Of a stretch of DNA of 64,000 bases, positions 53,829 through 62,811 are shown in pieces (position 1 is the stretch's first letter; the number at the start of each line of letters is the position of its first letter). The DNA comes from Bacteroidota bacterium (GTDB taxonomy: Bacteria; Bacteroidota; Bacteroidia; Flavobacteriales_D; Crocinitomicaceae), in the NCBI GenBank assembly GCA_024280295.1, contig JAJRQK010000015.1:32078-96077 (forward strand), written 5' to 3'. A program made the translations under genes and the position numbers. The notes beneath the pieces were generated by a model, which saw only the letters and a program-made list of their open reading frames with translations, did no database searches and was not told the DNA's origin.

Positions 53829-55637
53829 ATGTTAAAACAACTTATTACTTCGACGTTAATTTTAGCTTCAGCACATTTTGTAAGCGCACAAAATATTGGA
53901 ATCAATTCAACTGGAGCAACTCCAGATGCCTCTGCTACACTGGATGTTTCATCTACAAATGGTGGATTACTTGTACCAAGAATGATACTTACTCAAAGAA
54001 ATGCGATAACAACGCCCGCAACAAGTTTACTTATTTATCAAACAGATAATACTCCTGGGTTTTATTATTACAATGGAACTGCTTGGGTGCCAATCAATTC
54101 TCTTTCAACAAATCCAAATTGGTCAAAATTAGGTAATGCATCCACTATAAACGGCACACATTTTATTGGTACAACAAATGGTCAAAATTTAGATATACGA
54201 ACTAACAACGTTATTCGGGTTCGTATAACTCAAAAAGGCCAAATTGAAATACTCAATACTGGAGGATCAACTTTTTTGGGTGAAAATGCAGGTATGTCCG
54301 ATAATCTAATCAGCAATTACAATACATACATTGGTTATAGATCTGGTCAAACTGCCATATCTGGATCGTTTAATGTTGGTCTTGGAAGCCGAACGTTGGA
54401 GTCTATGACAATTGCAAACAATAATACTGGACTAGGGACATTGAGTTTAAACGCAACTACAACAGGATCACAAAATACTGCTGTTGGAACTCGCTCTGGA
54501 GCTAGTAATACGACAGGTGGAGGAAATAGTGCCTACGGAGAACAAGCACTCTATGCCAACATTTCAGGCAACTACAATACGGCATTAGGTGGTCTTTCAT
54601 TAGCTTCATCTACCGGAGCAAATAATGTTGGATTAGGCTATGGGGCTGGATCAAATATTACCACTGGTTCGAATAATATTATGCTTGGGTATACTATTAA
54701 CGCACAATCTGCTACAGGATCTAACCAACTCAATATTGGAAACTTGATTTTCTCAAATGGTATAGACGGAACCAATTCAATCTTATCAACAGGCTCAATT
54801 GGAGTTGGAATATCCTCACCACTAGAAAAACTTGATGTTGCTGGAGCTATTAAATTCAGCAACACAAACTCTACCAACCTTGGAACAATCCGATGGACAG
54901 GAACAGATTTTGAAGGGTACACTGGGTCAGGGTGGCTTTCATTGACAGCACCTGGAGGCACATCGCTATGGACAACAACAGGTACTGATATTTACAGACC
55001 AACAGGCGCAGTCGGTATCGGGTTATCACCAAGTGGAGGTTATGCACTTGATGTACAGGGTACAGTTCGAATTTCACCACCAATTGCAAATTCAGATTTT
55101 ATCTTCAGTAATAATGGATTTGAACCTACATTTCTACCCAGTACAAATAATTTCGGTTATGTAGGGAGCAACCTAAATAGAATCTATCAGGGACATTTTT
55201 CAAACCTTACTGTATATAATACATTTACTAACTTGTCAGATCGAGCGATTAAAGAAAATATTAAGCCAATAAACTCCGCTCTTAGCAAAATTCTGGCGTT
55301 GAGCGGTAAAACATATGACCTGAAACGGGAATTTGCTTTAGGTGACACTCATGGCATGTCTGATGAAAAAATTCAACAATTGGAAGCAGGACGAATGAAT
55401 AAAATCGGTTTCATTGCACAAGAACTTGAAGAAATTCTTCCAGAATTAGTTCACTATAATGAAGAATCAAAGCTAAAATCAGTTGATTACATTGGTGTGA
55501 TTCCTGTTTTAGTTGAATCTATCAAAGAACAACAAGAAATCATCAATACTCAAGATCAACGAATGAAGGATCAAGATGAAAAAATTGAGGAATTGTATGA
55601 GTTAATTCTTGAGTTAACATCAAAGGACAAAAAATAA
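53829..55637 (+). CDS. Secreted S74-chaperone protein, third paralogue
   Basis: 602 residues. The signal peptide ends VSAQ. An N-terminal domain (INSTGATPDASATLDVSSTN, GGLLVPRMILTQRNAI) is a common Bacteroidota module and differs from those of 47294 and 51538. YadA-like repeats (~150-290: GSFNVGLGSRTLESM, GSQNTAVGTRSGASNTT) follow, then FLPSTNNFGYVGSNLNRIYQ, shared with 51538, and the S74 domain SDRAIKENIKPINSAL, IGFIAQELEEILPELV, VDYIGVIPVLVESI. The C-terminal ~35 residues are a charged coiled coil. Similar in build to the gene at 51538, so tandem paralogues with exchanged N-termini. Confidence 0.87.
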   Translation: MLKQLITSTLILASAHFVSAQNIGINSTGATPDASATLDVSSTNGGLLVPRMILTQRNAITTPATSLLIYQTDNTPGFYYYNGTAWVPINSLSTNPNWSKLGNASTINGTHFIGTTNGQNLDIRTNNVIRVRITQKGQIEILNTGGSTFLGENAGMSDNLISNYNTYIGYRSGQTAISGSFNVGLGSRTLESMTIANNNTGLGTLSLNATTTGSQNTAVGTRSGASNTTGGGNSAYGEQALYANISGNYNTALGGLSLASSTGANNVGLGYGAGSNITTGSNNIMLGYTINAQSATGSNQLNIGNLIFSNGIDGTNSILSTGSIGVGISSPLEKLDVAGAIKFSNTNSTNLGTIRWTGTDFEGYTGSGWLSLTAPGGTSLWTTTGTDIYRPTGAVGIGLSPSGGYALDVQGTVRISPPIANSDFIFSNNGFEPTFLPSTNNFGYVGSNLNRIYQGHFSNLTVYNTFTNLSDRAIKENIKPINSALSKILALSGKTYDLKREFALGDTHGMSDEKIQQLEAGRMNKIGFIAQELEEILPELVHYNEESKLKSVDYIGVIPVLVESIKEQQEIINTQDQRMKDQDEKIEELYELILELTSKDKK

Positions 55638-55658
55638 TCAATTTTACACTTATATGTT

Positions 55659-56933
55659 ATGAAAAAAGAACGAAGAATCGATCTCTTAGTAATGGTATTC
55701 ATGTTAATTGGATTATCATTTAATGCAAGAACACAAAACAGAATAATTATCAATAATGCAGGCTATTTAACCTTCGGAACTACTGGATATCTCGTTGTAG
55801 ACAATTCATTGGCAAATGCAATTACTACACTTGGAAATGGTGGAGGGATTATTTCAGAAATGGAAACCGCTTATGTTATATGGAATGTTAGTATCGCAGC
55901 TGGGTCTTATACAGTTCCCTTTTGTACAGCCTTGCCTACAGTAGTCCCAATTCCTGTAAATTATAGCGTAACTAATACAGGGAATACATCTGGGAATGGA
56001 TTTGTGATATTTTCCACATACCCTACTACAGTGCCAACAACACAAGCCCCATGGCCAGTTGTTGTGAGCTGTTTAAATTTCACAACACCGTCCTGCTCTG
56101 GTCCTGATCAGCCTTATTCAGCTGTTGATCGTTTTTGGCTTATTGGACAGGGCGGATATAGTTTTAATTCAAATCCAGCTGCCACGCTAGAGTTGTCTTT
56201 TCTAAACATTGAAGCTGCAGCTCCTAATACAATTACTCCAGCAAATTTAAGAGCATACAGGTACGACTCAAATAATAATGATTGGTATGGGTATAATTCG
56301 GGGACATCTTCTTCTGGACCAACAGTCAGTAAAGTATCAAACATTGTTCTTCCATCATCCAATTCGTTCTATGAATGGACGCTTGCAGATGTACTTCTAC
56401 CACTCCCCGTAGAGTTGTCTTCATTCGAAAGTAAGTGTTTGGAAAACAAAACGCATCTATCTTGGACCACAGACAGTGAATCAAACAGTGATTATTTCGC
56501 TGTTGAAGCAAGCGTAGACGGAATTTATTTTGAGGAAGTCGAGCGTGTTCAAGCACAAGGAAACAGTAACTCTACAACCAATTACTCCTACAATGTTTCA
56601 GATTCTCGAAAAGGGAATTATTACCGTCTCAATCAAGTAGATGTGGACGGGGTTTCTGAATTATCAGAAGTAATCCATTCAAATTGTGACCCAAAACTGC
56701 TCGAATTAATGGTGTACCCGAACCCGACAGATGGCTTATTCACAGTTGATATATCTAACAATAGTTACGGTTCACTGCTCATAAGTAGCCCACTTGGAAA
56801 AGTAATTAGATCAATTAAACTTGATGCACAATTTTCTTATCAAATTGATCTCAGCGAGCATGCTCCAGGGATTTACTTCGTGACTTTATTTACTGAAAGT
56901 AATAAAAGCACAGTGAAAATTATTAAAAAATAA
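55659..56933 (+). CDS. T9SS-exported surface protein
   Basis: 424 residues. A signal peptide (~1-28, ending ARTQ) is followed by a beta-rich domain of unknown role (~30-245) with GTTGYLVVDNSLANAITTLG and DRFWLIGQGGYSFNSNP. A fibronectin-like module common in Bacteroidota comes next (LPVELSSFESKCLENKTHLS, SDYFAVEASVDGIYFEEV, YYRLNQVDVDGV), then a type A sorting domain (VYPNPTDGLFTVDI ... STVKIIKK). It is 21 bp after the third S74 gene and probably ends that unit. It converges with the kinase gene, 8 bp between stops. Confidence 0.85.
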   Translation: MKKERRIDLLVMVFMLIGLSFNARTQNRIIINNAGYLTFGTTGYLVVDNSLANAITTLGNGGGIISEMETAYVIWNVSIAAGSYTVPFCTALPTVVPIPVNYSVTNTGNTSGNGFVIFSTYPTTVPTTQAPWPVVVSCLNFTTPSCSGPDQPYSAVDRFWLIGQGGYSFNSNPAATLELSFLNIEAAAPNTITPANLRAYRYDSNNNDWYGYNSGTSSSGPTVSKVSNIVLPSSNSFYEWTLADVLLPLPVELSSFESKCLENKTHLSWTTDSESNSDYFAVEASVDGIYFEEVERVQAQGNSNSTTNYSYNVSDSRKGNYYRLNQVDVDGVSELSEVIHSNCDPKLLELMVYPNPTDGLFTVDISNNSYGSLLISSPLGKVIRSIKLDAQFSYQIDLSEHAPGIYFVTLFTESNKSTVKIIKK

Positions 56934-56941
56934 TTCAGGAT

Positions 56942-58126
56942 TTATGATTGAACAGATGGGAAAATAATTGTGCATTTAGTTCCTAGATCGCTCGATGTAA
57001 ATGAAACGGATCCGTTTATCTGAGAAGCCAATGTGTTAATCAAATCAATACCCATAGTATCAAGCTCCTTGCTAAGATCGAACCCAACGCCGTTGTCAGA
57101 AACGATGAGCTGTACTTTACCACTTAATTGGCGTAATTGAATTCTAAGATCACCTTTTTCCTCAAGAAAAGCATGCTTCATTGAATTCACTAGAAGCTCA
57201 TTTAGAATAAGCCCGAATGGAATCGATGTCTCAATGTCCAAATAGAGTGTTTCAAGATCAAGATTCAATTTAATATCACTATCTGGATCGTATGCGATAA
57301 GTAATTCTTGACAAATTTCATTGATGTACTTTTTTGTATCAATCTCCGACAAGTTTTTCTTATTGTAAAGTTGTTCATGAATAATACTCATAGCTTTGAT
57401 TCTATTCTGGCAGTCCACAAATATTTCAACCTCCTTATGATCTCCTATCCTATTAGCATGAAGATTTAGTAGGCTTGACACAATTTGAAGGTTGTTCTTA
57501 ACACGATGATGAATCTCTCGCAGTAAGGTTTCTTTCTCAATATTACTTTTTTGAATTTGATTGTTCGAATCTTGCAGCATTTTAATTGTCTGCTGCAATT
57601 CATGCGTCTTTTCAGTCACTCGTTTTTCTAAATCCGCTTTGTGCTGTGCCAATTCCTCAACAGCTTTCGTTTGTGCAATTTTCACAGATACTAATGAGGC
57701 AATTGTATTGAGTATTTCCAAATCTTGATCTGAAAAGTAATTTTTCTCTGGGTGCTCTGAATCTATTATTCCAATGACTTCTCCGTCTGATAAAATAGGA
57801 ACCGTAATTTCCGACAAACGAGCTTCATCATCGACAGCATATCGAGAATCCTGAGATGTATCTCTTATAACTTCACCTATCTTTGTTAAGGCAACATGTC
57901 CACATATCCCCTCACCAAATTTTAATATTATAGGTTTTTCAATATCGAAGGCAGTTGGGTTTTTATTTCCATGTGCCGCAGACTGAAACAGCTCACCTTC
58001 ATCATTTACTAAATAGACGATACAATCCACATAGCCTAAGCGCCCAACAGTATGCTTTGCGACGGCCCAAGCAGCTTCATTCACAGTAGTAACGCGCAAC
58101 AACCGAGATGCAAATGAATTTATCAT
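56942..58126 (-). CDS. GAF-domain histidine kinase, HisKA_2 type
   Basis: 394 residues, soluble. An N-terminal GAF domain (~1-155) with VYLVNDEGELFQSAAHGNK and ISEHPEKNYFSDQDLEILN-like closing helix is followed by a coiled coil (~160-195) and a HisKA_2 dimerisation motif with the phospho-His in LREIHHRVKNNLQIVSSLLN. The HATPase domain reads FGLILNELLVNSMKHAF (N box) and VSDNGVGFDL (G1). It should bind a small ligand through GAF and phosphorylate a response regulator; none is adjacent. It is an orphan at the border between the surface-protein region and the molybdenum cofactor genes. Confidence 0.9.
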   Translation of the reverse strand: MINSFASRLLRVTTVNEAAWAVAKHTVGRLGYVDCIVYLVNDEGELFQSAAHGNKNPTAFDIEKPIILKFGEGICGHVALTKIGEVIRDTSQDSRYAVDDEARLSEITVPILSDGEVIGIIDSEHPEKNYFSDQDLEILNTIASLVSVKIAQTKAVEELAQHKADLEKRVTEKTHELQQTIKMLQDSNNQIQKSNIEKETLLREIHHRVKNNLQIVSSLLNLHANRIGDHKEVEIFVDCQNRIKAMSIIHEQLYNKKNLSEIDTKKYINEICQELLIAYDPDSDIKLNLDLETLYLDIETSIPFGLILNELLVNSMKHAFLEEKGDLRIQLRQLSGKVQLIVSDNGVGFDLSKELDTMGIDLINTLASQINGSVSFTSSDLGTKCTIIFPSVQS

Positions 58127-58334
58127 TTCAATGAAGTTGGCTTTCTTTAGTTGAGTCGAGATTTTATCTGAATTTGAGATAGTTAGCTGTTTTTATTGCA
58201 AGTTAACCATTCTTTGAACTATTGCAATAAATGACGAATCCGAAGATTTTTCTGCATCCATGAAAATCTTTACATTAAAACATCTCTTCTCTTATCAAAT
58301 ACTTGTATATTCTCACCAAATTGTTGGTACACGA

Positions 58335-59507
58335 ATGACAAATATGGTTTCCGTTTTTCAAGCGATGAAAATGGTTGAGGAGTTTTCACCACGACTTGAT
58401 GTTGTAGAGCTTGAGTTGACTAATGCCTTAAATCAAGTATTGGCAACAGATGTGCACTCTCCAATAAATATGCCCCCGTTTAATCAATCTGCAATGGACG
58501 GTTACGCAGTCTGTATGCATGATTCTAATACCTACTCACTGATCGGAGAAGTGAAAGCTGGAGATGATTCTAAGTATAATTTAACTGCTGGCGAAGCTAT
58601 TAGAATTTTTACTGGAGCGATGGTTCCAAATGGAGCGGATGCTGTAATTAAGCAAGAAGATGTGGATCGACCTAGTGATCACATCCTTATTACTGCCGAA
58701 ACTAAAGCTGGAATGAACGTTCGTCCATGTGGAGAGCAAATTAAATTAAATACACTTGCAATTCCTGCAGGATCGATATTAAACCCTGGATCGATAGGGT
58801 TTCTTTCAACGCTTGGAATTACACATGTGAATGTCTATCGAAAACCAAAAATTGTAGTCCTTGCAACAGGGAGTGAATTAGTGAAGCCTGGAAATAATCT
58901 TAGCGGTGGAGAAATCTTTGAATCAAACACTTTCATGCTTCAAGCGGCACTAAATAAATCGGGTTTCAGTGCGGAAATTTCATCGGTGAAGGATGACTAT
59001 GAGCTTACTAAAAAAGCTATCTCTGAAGCTATTTCAAACTGCGACATGGTTCTTATTACTGGAGGCATATCTGTTGGAGATTATGACTTCGTTGGAAAGG
59101 CTTTACACGAATTGAACGTTACAACACAGTTTTACAAAGTGAAACAAAAACCAGGAAAACCACTCTTATTTGGGACAAAAGATTCAAAAGTGATTTTTGC
59201 ACTTCCTGGGAATCCAGCAGCCGTACTTTCTTGTTATTATGCATATGTCGAGCCAAGTCTTCGTAAACAAATCGGGGTGAGTCCAGTGTTTCCACGTAAA
59301 AAATTCACATTGGCATCTCACTATAAAAAGACGGCTAAAATGACCCATTTCTTAAAAGCACGTTTAGAAAATGAAACGATCGAAATACTCTCCGCTCAAA
59401 GTTCTGCTATGCTCAGTTCATTTGTTGAAGCGAATTGTATTATCGTACTAGAGCAGGACAGAGAAAACTGGGAAGTGGGAGATCAAGTGGAAGTAATACT
59501 CCTATGA
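58335..59507 (+). CDS. moeA: Molybdopterin molybdenumtransferase MoeA
   Basis: About 390 residues from the ATG at 58335 (MTNMVSVFQAMKMVEEF); the frame extends to 58260 but the added 25 residues are unlike MoeA. Typical parts: VLATDVHSPINMPPFNQSAM, DGYAV, AVIKQEDV, and the molybdopterin-binding domain with VLATGSELVKPG, ITGGISVGDYDF and FALPGNPAAV. It inserts molybdate into adenylated molybdopterin. It leads the Moco operon; its TGA overlaps the next ATG (ATGA). Confidence 0.93.
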   Translation: MTNMVSVFQAMKMVEEFSPRLDVVELELTNALNQVLATDVHSPINMPPFNQSAMDGYAVCMHDSNTYSLIGEVKAGDDSKYNLTAGEAIRIFTGAMVPNGADAVIKQEDVDRPSDHILITAETKAGMNVRPCGEQIKLNTLAIPAGSILNPGSIGFLSTLGITHVNVYRKPKIVVLATGSELVKPGNNLSGGEIFESNTFMLQAALNKSGFSAEISSVKDDYELTKKAISEAISNCDMVLITGGISVGDYDFVGKALHELNVTTQFYKVKQKPGKPLLFGTKDSKVIFALPGNPAAVLSCYYAYVEPSLRKQIGVSPVFPRKKFTLASHYKKTAKMTHFLKARLENETIEILSAQSSAMLSSFVEANCIIVLEQDRENWEVGDQVEVILL

Positions 59508-60094
59508 ATAGGAATTCAAAAATGACAGGAATAATCCTCGCTGGAGGGAAAAGTACGCGCATGGGAAGTGATAAAGGTTTACTTTCTTACCGTGGTAAGC
59601 CAATGATATCTTATCCTATTGAATTACTTAAGTCCTTAGGGATGCCTATTATAATTATCAGCTCAAACAACAACTATGAGCAATTTGGATATCCGGTATT
59701 CGAAGATAGATATCTTAATAAAGGACCCGTTGGAGGAATTTATTCAGGACTTACCTCTTCTACAAACGAATTCAATTTAATTCTTCCATGCGACACACCC
59801 AATTTAACACTTGAAATCATAGAGCATCTCATAGATGCTTCAAGTGGTCAGCAAGTTACCGTCCCAAACTATCGCGGTCAACTTCATCCTCTTGTTGGAA
59901 TCTACTCGAAAAGTATTTTACCACGTTTAAAGACAAATATTTCTGAGAATCGGCTTAAAATGAGCATTCTTTGCAAGGAATTCGATGCACTTGAAGTTGT
60001 TTTGGACAGTTCTGTATCAAACGACGTTGATTATTTCGCAAACATCAATAACTTAGAGGATCTAAATAGAAGTCAGGATGAGCACACCAGTTAA
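59504..60094 (+). CDS. mobA: Molybdenum cofactor guanylyltransferase MobA
   Basis: 196 residues from the ATG at 59504, which overlaps the moeA stop by 4 nt; MTGI at 59522 is an alternative. The nucleotidyltransferase signature is LAGGKSTRMGSDKGLLSYRG, with DRYLNKGPVGGIYSGL and the metal-binding ILPCDTPNL. It converts Mo-molybdopterin to the guanine dinucleotide form, which implies a DMSO-reductase-family enzyme elsewhere in the genome. The 3' end overlaps moaD by 17 nt. Confidence 0.92.
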   Translation: MNRNSKMTGIILAGGKSTRMGSDKGLLSYRGKPMISYPIELLKSLGMPIIIISSNNNYEQFGYPVFEDRYLNKGPVGGIYSGLTSSTNEFNLILPCDTPNLTLEIIEHLIDASSGQQVTVPNYRGQLHPLVGIYSKSILPRLKTNISENRLKMSILCKEFDALEVVLDSSVSNDVDYFANINNLEDLNRSQDEHTS

Positions 60095-60317
60095 GTACTT
60101 TGGATTGATTGCCGAAGAACTCGGAAAGACAGATGAAGTGATTGTGTTTAATTCTACATCAGGTGAACTCGATCTTCAACAGTATTTTGAGGATCGCTAT
60201 CCTAGTTTGAAGAAACTGACCTACAAGATTGCAGTAAATCAGGAGTTTTGTACCCATCTCGATACGAATAGTGAAATCTCAGAAATTTCCTTACTTCCTC
60301 CTTTTGCTGGCGGATAA
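60078..60317 (+). CDS. moaD: Molybdopterin synthase sulfur carrier subunit MoaD
   Basis: 79 residues of ubiquitin-like fold with the required C-terminal Gly-Gly (LLPPFAGG), which is adenylated by MoeB and thiocarboxylated. The core VKYFGLIAEELGKTDEVIV and YKIAVNQEF is typical. It overlaps mobA by 17 nt and is followed by moeB after 6 bp. Confidence 0.93.
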   Translation: MSTPVKYFGLIAEELGKTDEVIVFNSTSGELDLQQYFEDRYPSLKKLTYKIAVNQEFCTHLDTNSEISEISLLPPFAGG

Positions 60318-60323
60318 AAAAAT

Positions 60324-61400
60324 ATGAACGAAGAACACGAATTTTATAGTCGCCAAATCATTCTTGATGAAATCGGTGAGAATGGGCAAAAAAGGCTCAA
60401 GTTGTCACGTGTTCTAGTTATTGGAGCAGGTGGATTAGGCTGCCCTGTACTTCAATATCTTGTTTCTGCAGGAGTTGGAACTGTTGGAATCGTAGATTTT
60501 GATACTGTTTCTAGGTCAAATTTACACCGTCAAGTTCTTTATAATTACAACTCCATTGGAAAAAATAAAGCAGTAGAAGCACAAAAACGGCTAAGTGAAT
60601 CAAACCCATTTATTGAAGTAATCGCTCATACAGATCAACTGATTCCAGAAAACGCAATTGACATTATCAAGGAGTATGATATCATCGTTGATTGTACTGA
60701 CAATTACGAATCCCGTTATTTAATTAATGACGCCTGTGTTCTGCTAGGCAAGCCTCTCGTCTATGCTGCCATCTATAAATTTGAAGGACAAGTCGCAGTA
60801 TTTAATCTCACAAACGGACCAACATATCGTTGTCTTCATCCCAATTTCCCAAAGGAGGCATCAATGACAAACTGTGAACAAAGTGGGGTTCTTGGAGTTT
60901 TGCCAGGAATTATTGGTACACTACAAGCGAATGAGGTTTTGAAATTACTACTTCAAATTGGAGAACCACTAAATGGGCAACTTCTCACATTTTCGAGTCT
61001 AAGAAATACGACTAGCATCTTCAGGTTGAAGAGGATTGATCATTCTGTTTATGCTCAGAATAAAGCTTTGGATTCATTAGAAGCAGATGAATATAAATCA
61101 CTTTCCTGTGGTACAGTCCGAGAAATTGAAATGGAAGAATTTAAACAAATTGCAGCGGTTTGTCAGCTCGTTGACGTTCGTGAATTATTTGAAGAACCAA
61201 GGGTTGAAGAATTAAATGCGCTAACAATTTCCATGAGTGAATTAGAAGTTCGTTACTCAGAGATTGATCCAACCATACAAACTGTGATATTCTGTCAACA
61301 CGGAATTCGAAGCGCTGCTGCAATTAACTATTTACAAGAAAAATATCATTTTACGAATTTGACCAGTCTGAAAGGAGGAATTGAATCCTATACTGGTTAG
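60324..61400 (+). CDS. moeB: Adenylyltransferase/sulfurtransferase MoeB with rhodanese domain
   Basis: 358 residues. The E1-like domain (~1-245) shows VLVIGAGGLGCPVLQYL, DFDTVSRSNLHRQVLY and IVDCTDNYESRYLIND, with the proposed catalytic Cys region TNCEQSGVLGVLPGIIG. The first zinc Cys pair seems reduced to one (TYRCLH instead of CxxC), which may mean loss of the structural zinc. The C-terminal rhodanese domain (~270-358) has the active Cys in VIFCQHGIRSAAA, so activation of MoaD and sulfur delivery are joined in one protein, as in eukaryotic MOCS3. ThiS could be a second client. Confidence 0.88.
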   Translation: MNEEHEFYSRQIILDEIGENGQKRLKLSRVLVIGAGGLGCPVLQYLVSAGVGTVGIVDFDTVSRSNLHRQVLYNYNSIGKNKAVEAQKRLSESNPFIEVIAHTDQLIPENAIDIIKEYDIIVDCTDNYESRYLINDACVLLGKPLVYAAIYKFEGQVAVFNLTNGPTYRCLHPNFPKEASMTNCEQSGVLGVLPGIIGTLQANEVLKLLLQIGEPLNGQLLTFSSLRNTTSIFRLKRIDHSVYAQNKALDSLEADEYKSLSCGTVREIEMEEFKQIAAVCQLVDVRELFEEPRVEELNALTISMSELEVRYSEIDPTIQTVIFCQHGIRSAAAINYLQEKYHFTNLTSLKGGIESYTG

Positions 61401-61415
61401 AATAATTAATAATTT

Positions 61416-61844
61416 ATGAAAAATTGCTTTAAAGAAGGAGCTATTACTCCAGAGTTCATTGCGAATTCAATTTCACACCACCAAGTGAAGACGAATATTG
61501 GAGCACACCAAATATTTCTAGGACAAGTCAGAAATGACCTAATAAATGAAAATGAAGTTGTTGCGATTGACTATTCTGCGCATGAAGAAATGGCGAACAA
61601 AGCATTCCATGAAATTCGAGAATCAACTTTTGATACGTTTGATTTGACCTGCATGCATATTTACCATAGTATTGGACGTGTGAATACTGGTGAAATTTGT
61701 CTCTTTGTATTTGTGTCGTCAAAACACAGGAAGGAAGTTCAAAAAGCAATTGAATATGTGGTCGAAGCAATTAAGGCTGATGTTCCTGTTTTTGGGAAGG
61801 AATTATTTGCAGATGATTCTCACGTTTGGAAAGAAAATAAATAG
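61416..61844 (+). CDS. moaE: Molybdopterin synthase catalytic subunit MoaE
   Basis: 142 residues. GAHQIFLGQVRND, IDYSAHEEMANKAFHEI, IYHSIGRVNTGEICLFVFVS, SSKHRKEVQKAIEYVVEAIK and VPVFGKELFADDSHVWKEN are the family motifs, including the active-site Lys near FGKE. With MoaD it turns cyclic pyranopterin monophosphate into molybdopterin. Spacing is 15 bp from moeB and 3 bp to the next gene. Confidence 0.93.
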   Translation: MKNCFKEGAITPEFIANSISHHQVKTNIGAHQIFLGQVRNDLINENEVVAIDYSAHEEMANKAFHEIRESTFDTFDLTCMHIYHSIGRVNTGEICLFVFVSSKHRKEVQKAIEYVVEAIKADVPVFGKELFADDSHVWKENK

Positions 61845-61847
61845 GTT

Positions 61848-62759
61848 ATGGTAGACATTACACAAAAATCGACGACATTAAGAAGAGCGATCGCACAGGC
61901 AACTGTTCTAGTTAGTAAGCAGGAAACGATTGATGCCTTGGTAAATGACAATGTTCCAAAGGGAAACGTATTCGAGATGGCAAAAACAGCTGGCTTATTT
62001 GCTGTGAAGAAGACTTCTGATGTCATTCCTGATTGTCATCCTCTTCCGATTGAATTTACCGCTGTAAACTACAAAATTGAGGGGCTAAAAATCTACATTG
62101 AGATTGAAGTAAAGACAATATATCGAACAGGTGTTGAAGTTGAAGCAATGCACGGCGCCAGTGTGATTGCTTTGACTATGTATGACATGTTAAAGCCTAT
62201 CGATAAAGGAATCGAAGTTCAAAACATAAAGCTTCTTGAAAAACAAGGCGGCAAATCTGATTACCGTGACAAATTCAGGAAAGATTTAACCGCCGCTGTG
62301 ATTGTTTGTTCAGACTCTATATTCGCTGGAAAAAAGGAAGATAAAGCAGGAAAGGCGATTGTTGAGAAATTGGAAAACATTTCTGTGAATATCGTAGAAT
62401 ATAAAGTCGTAGCTGATGAAGTTGACCAAATTCAGGCAGCACTTCATAAGCATTCTGAACTAAAAACTGATATGATTATTTATACTGGCGGAACTGGGCT
62501 TTCTAAGCGAGATGTGACACCAGAAGCACTTTTACCACTCCTTGATCGTGAGATCCCTGGTGTTTCTGAAGCTTCGCGAAATTATGGTCAGGATAGAACT
62601 CCATTTTCGATGTTGTCGAGAAGTGTTGCTGGCGTGAAGGATAATACGCTTGTTTTGGCGTTACCTGGATCTACAAAGGGTGCTTCAGAATCAATGGATG
62701 CTTTGTTTCCAGCATTGCTACATGTTTTTAAGGTCTTTGCAGGGGGGAGACACGACTAG
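61848..62759 (+). CDS. moaCB: MoaC-MoaB fusion protein
   Basis: 303 residues joining two Moco enzymes. Residues ~1-150 are MoaC, cyclic pyranopterin monophosphate synthase: KGNVFEMAKTAGLFAVKKTS, IPDCHPLPIEF, TGVEVEAMHGASVIALTMYD, with the final KQGGKSDY. Residues ~155-303 are MoaB/Mog-like, the molybdopterin adenylyltransferase: VIVCSDSIFAGKKEDKAG, IYTGGTGLSKRDVTPEAL, LALPGSTKGASESMDAL. So an early and a late step sit in one chain; this fusion occurs in other Bacteroidota. It is the last gene of the plus-strand unit. Confidence 0.93.
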   Translation: MVDITQKSTTLRRAIAQATVLVSKQETIDALVNDNVPKGNVFEMAKTAGLFAVKKTSDVIPDCHPLPIEFTAVNYKIEGLKIYIEIEVKTIYRTGVEVEAMHGASVIALTMYDMLKPIDKGIEVQNIKLLEKQGGKSDYRDKFRKDLTAAVIVCSDSIFAGKKEDKAGKAIVEKLENISVNIVEYKVVADEVDQIQAALHKHSELKTDMIIYTGGTGLSKRDVTPEALLPLLDREIPGVSEASRNYGQDRTPFSMLSRSVAGVKDNTLVLALPGSTKGASESMDALFPALLHVFKVFAGGRHD

Positions 62760-62811
62760 CACGAAGAATGTTGTTTTTAAAAAGAAGTTAGGGGAGAGGT
62801 GTACAGGAGAT

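Noticed and set aside
59435-60094. mobA start at 59435
   Set aside because: It would overlap moeA by 73 bp; the ATGA overlap at 59504 is the usual coupled arrangement and gives the normal MobA N-terminus.
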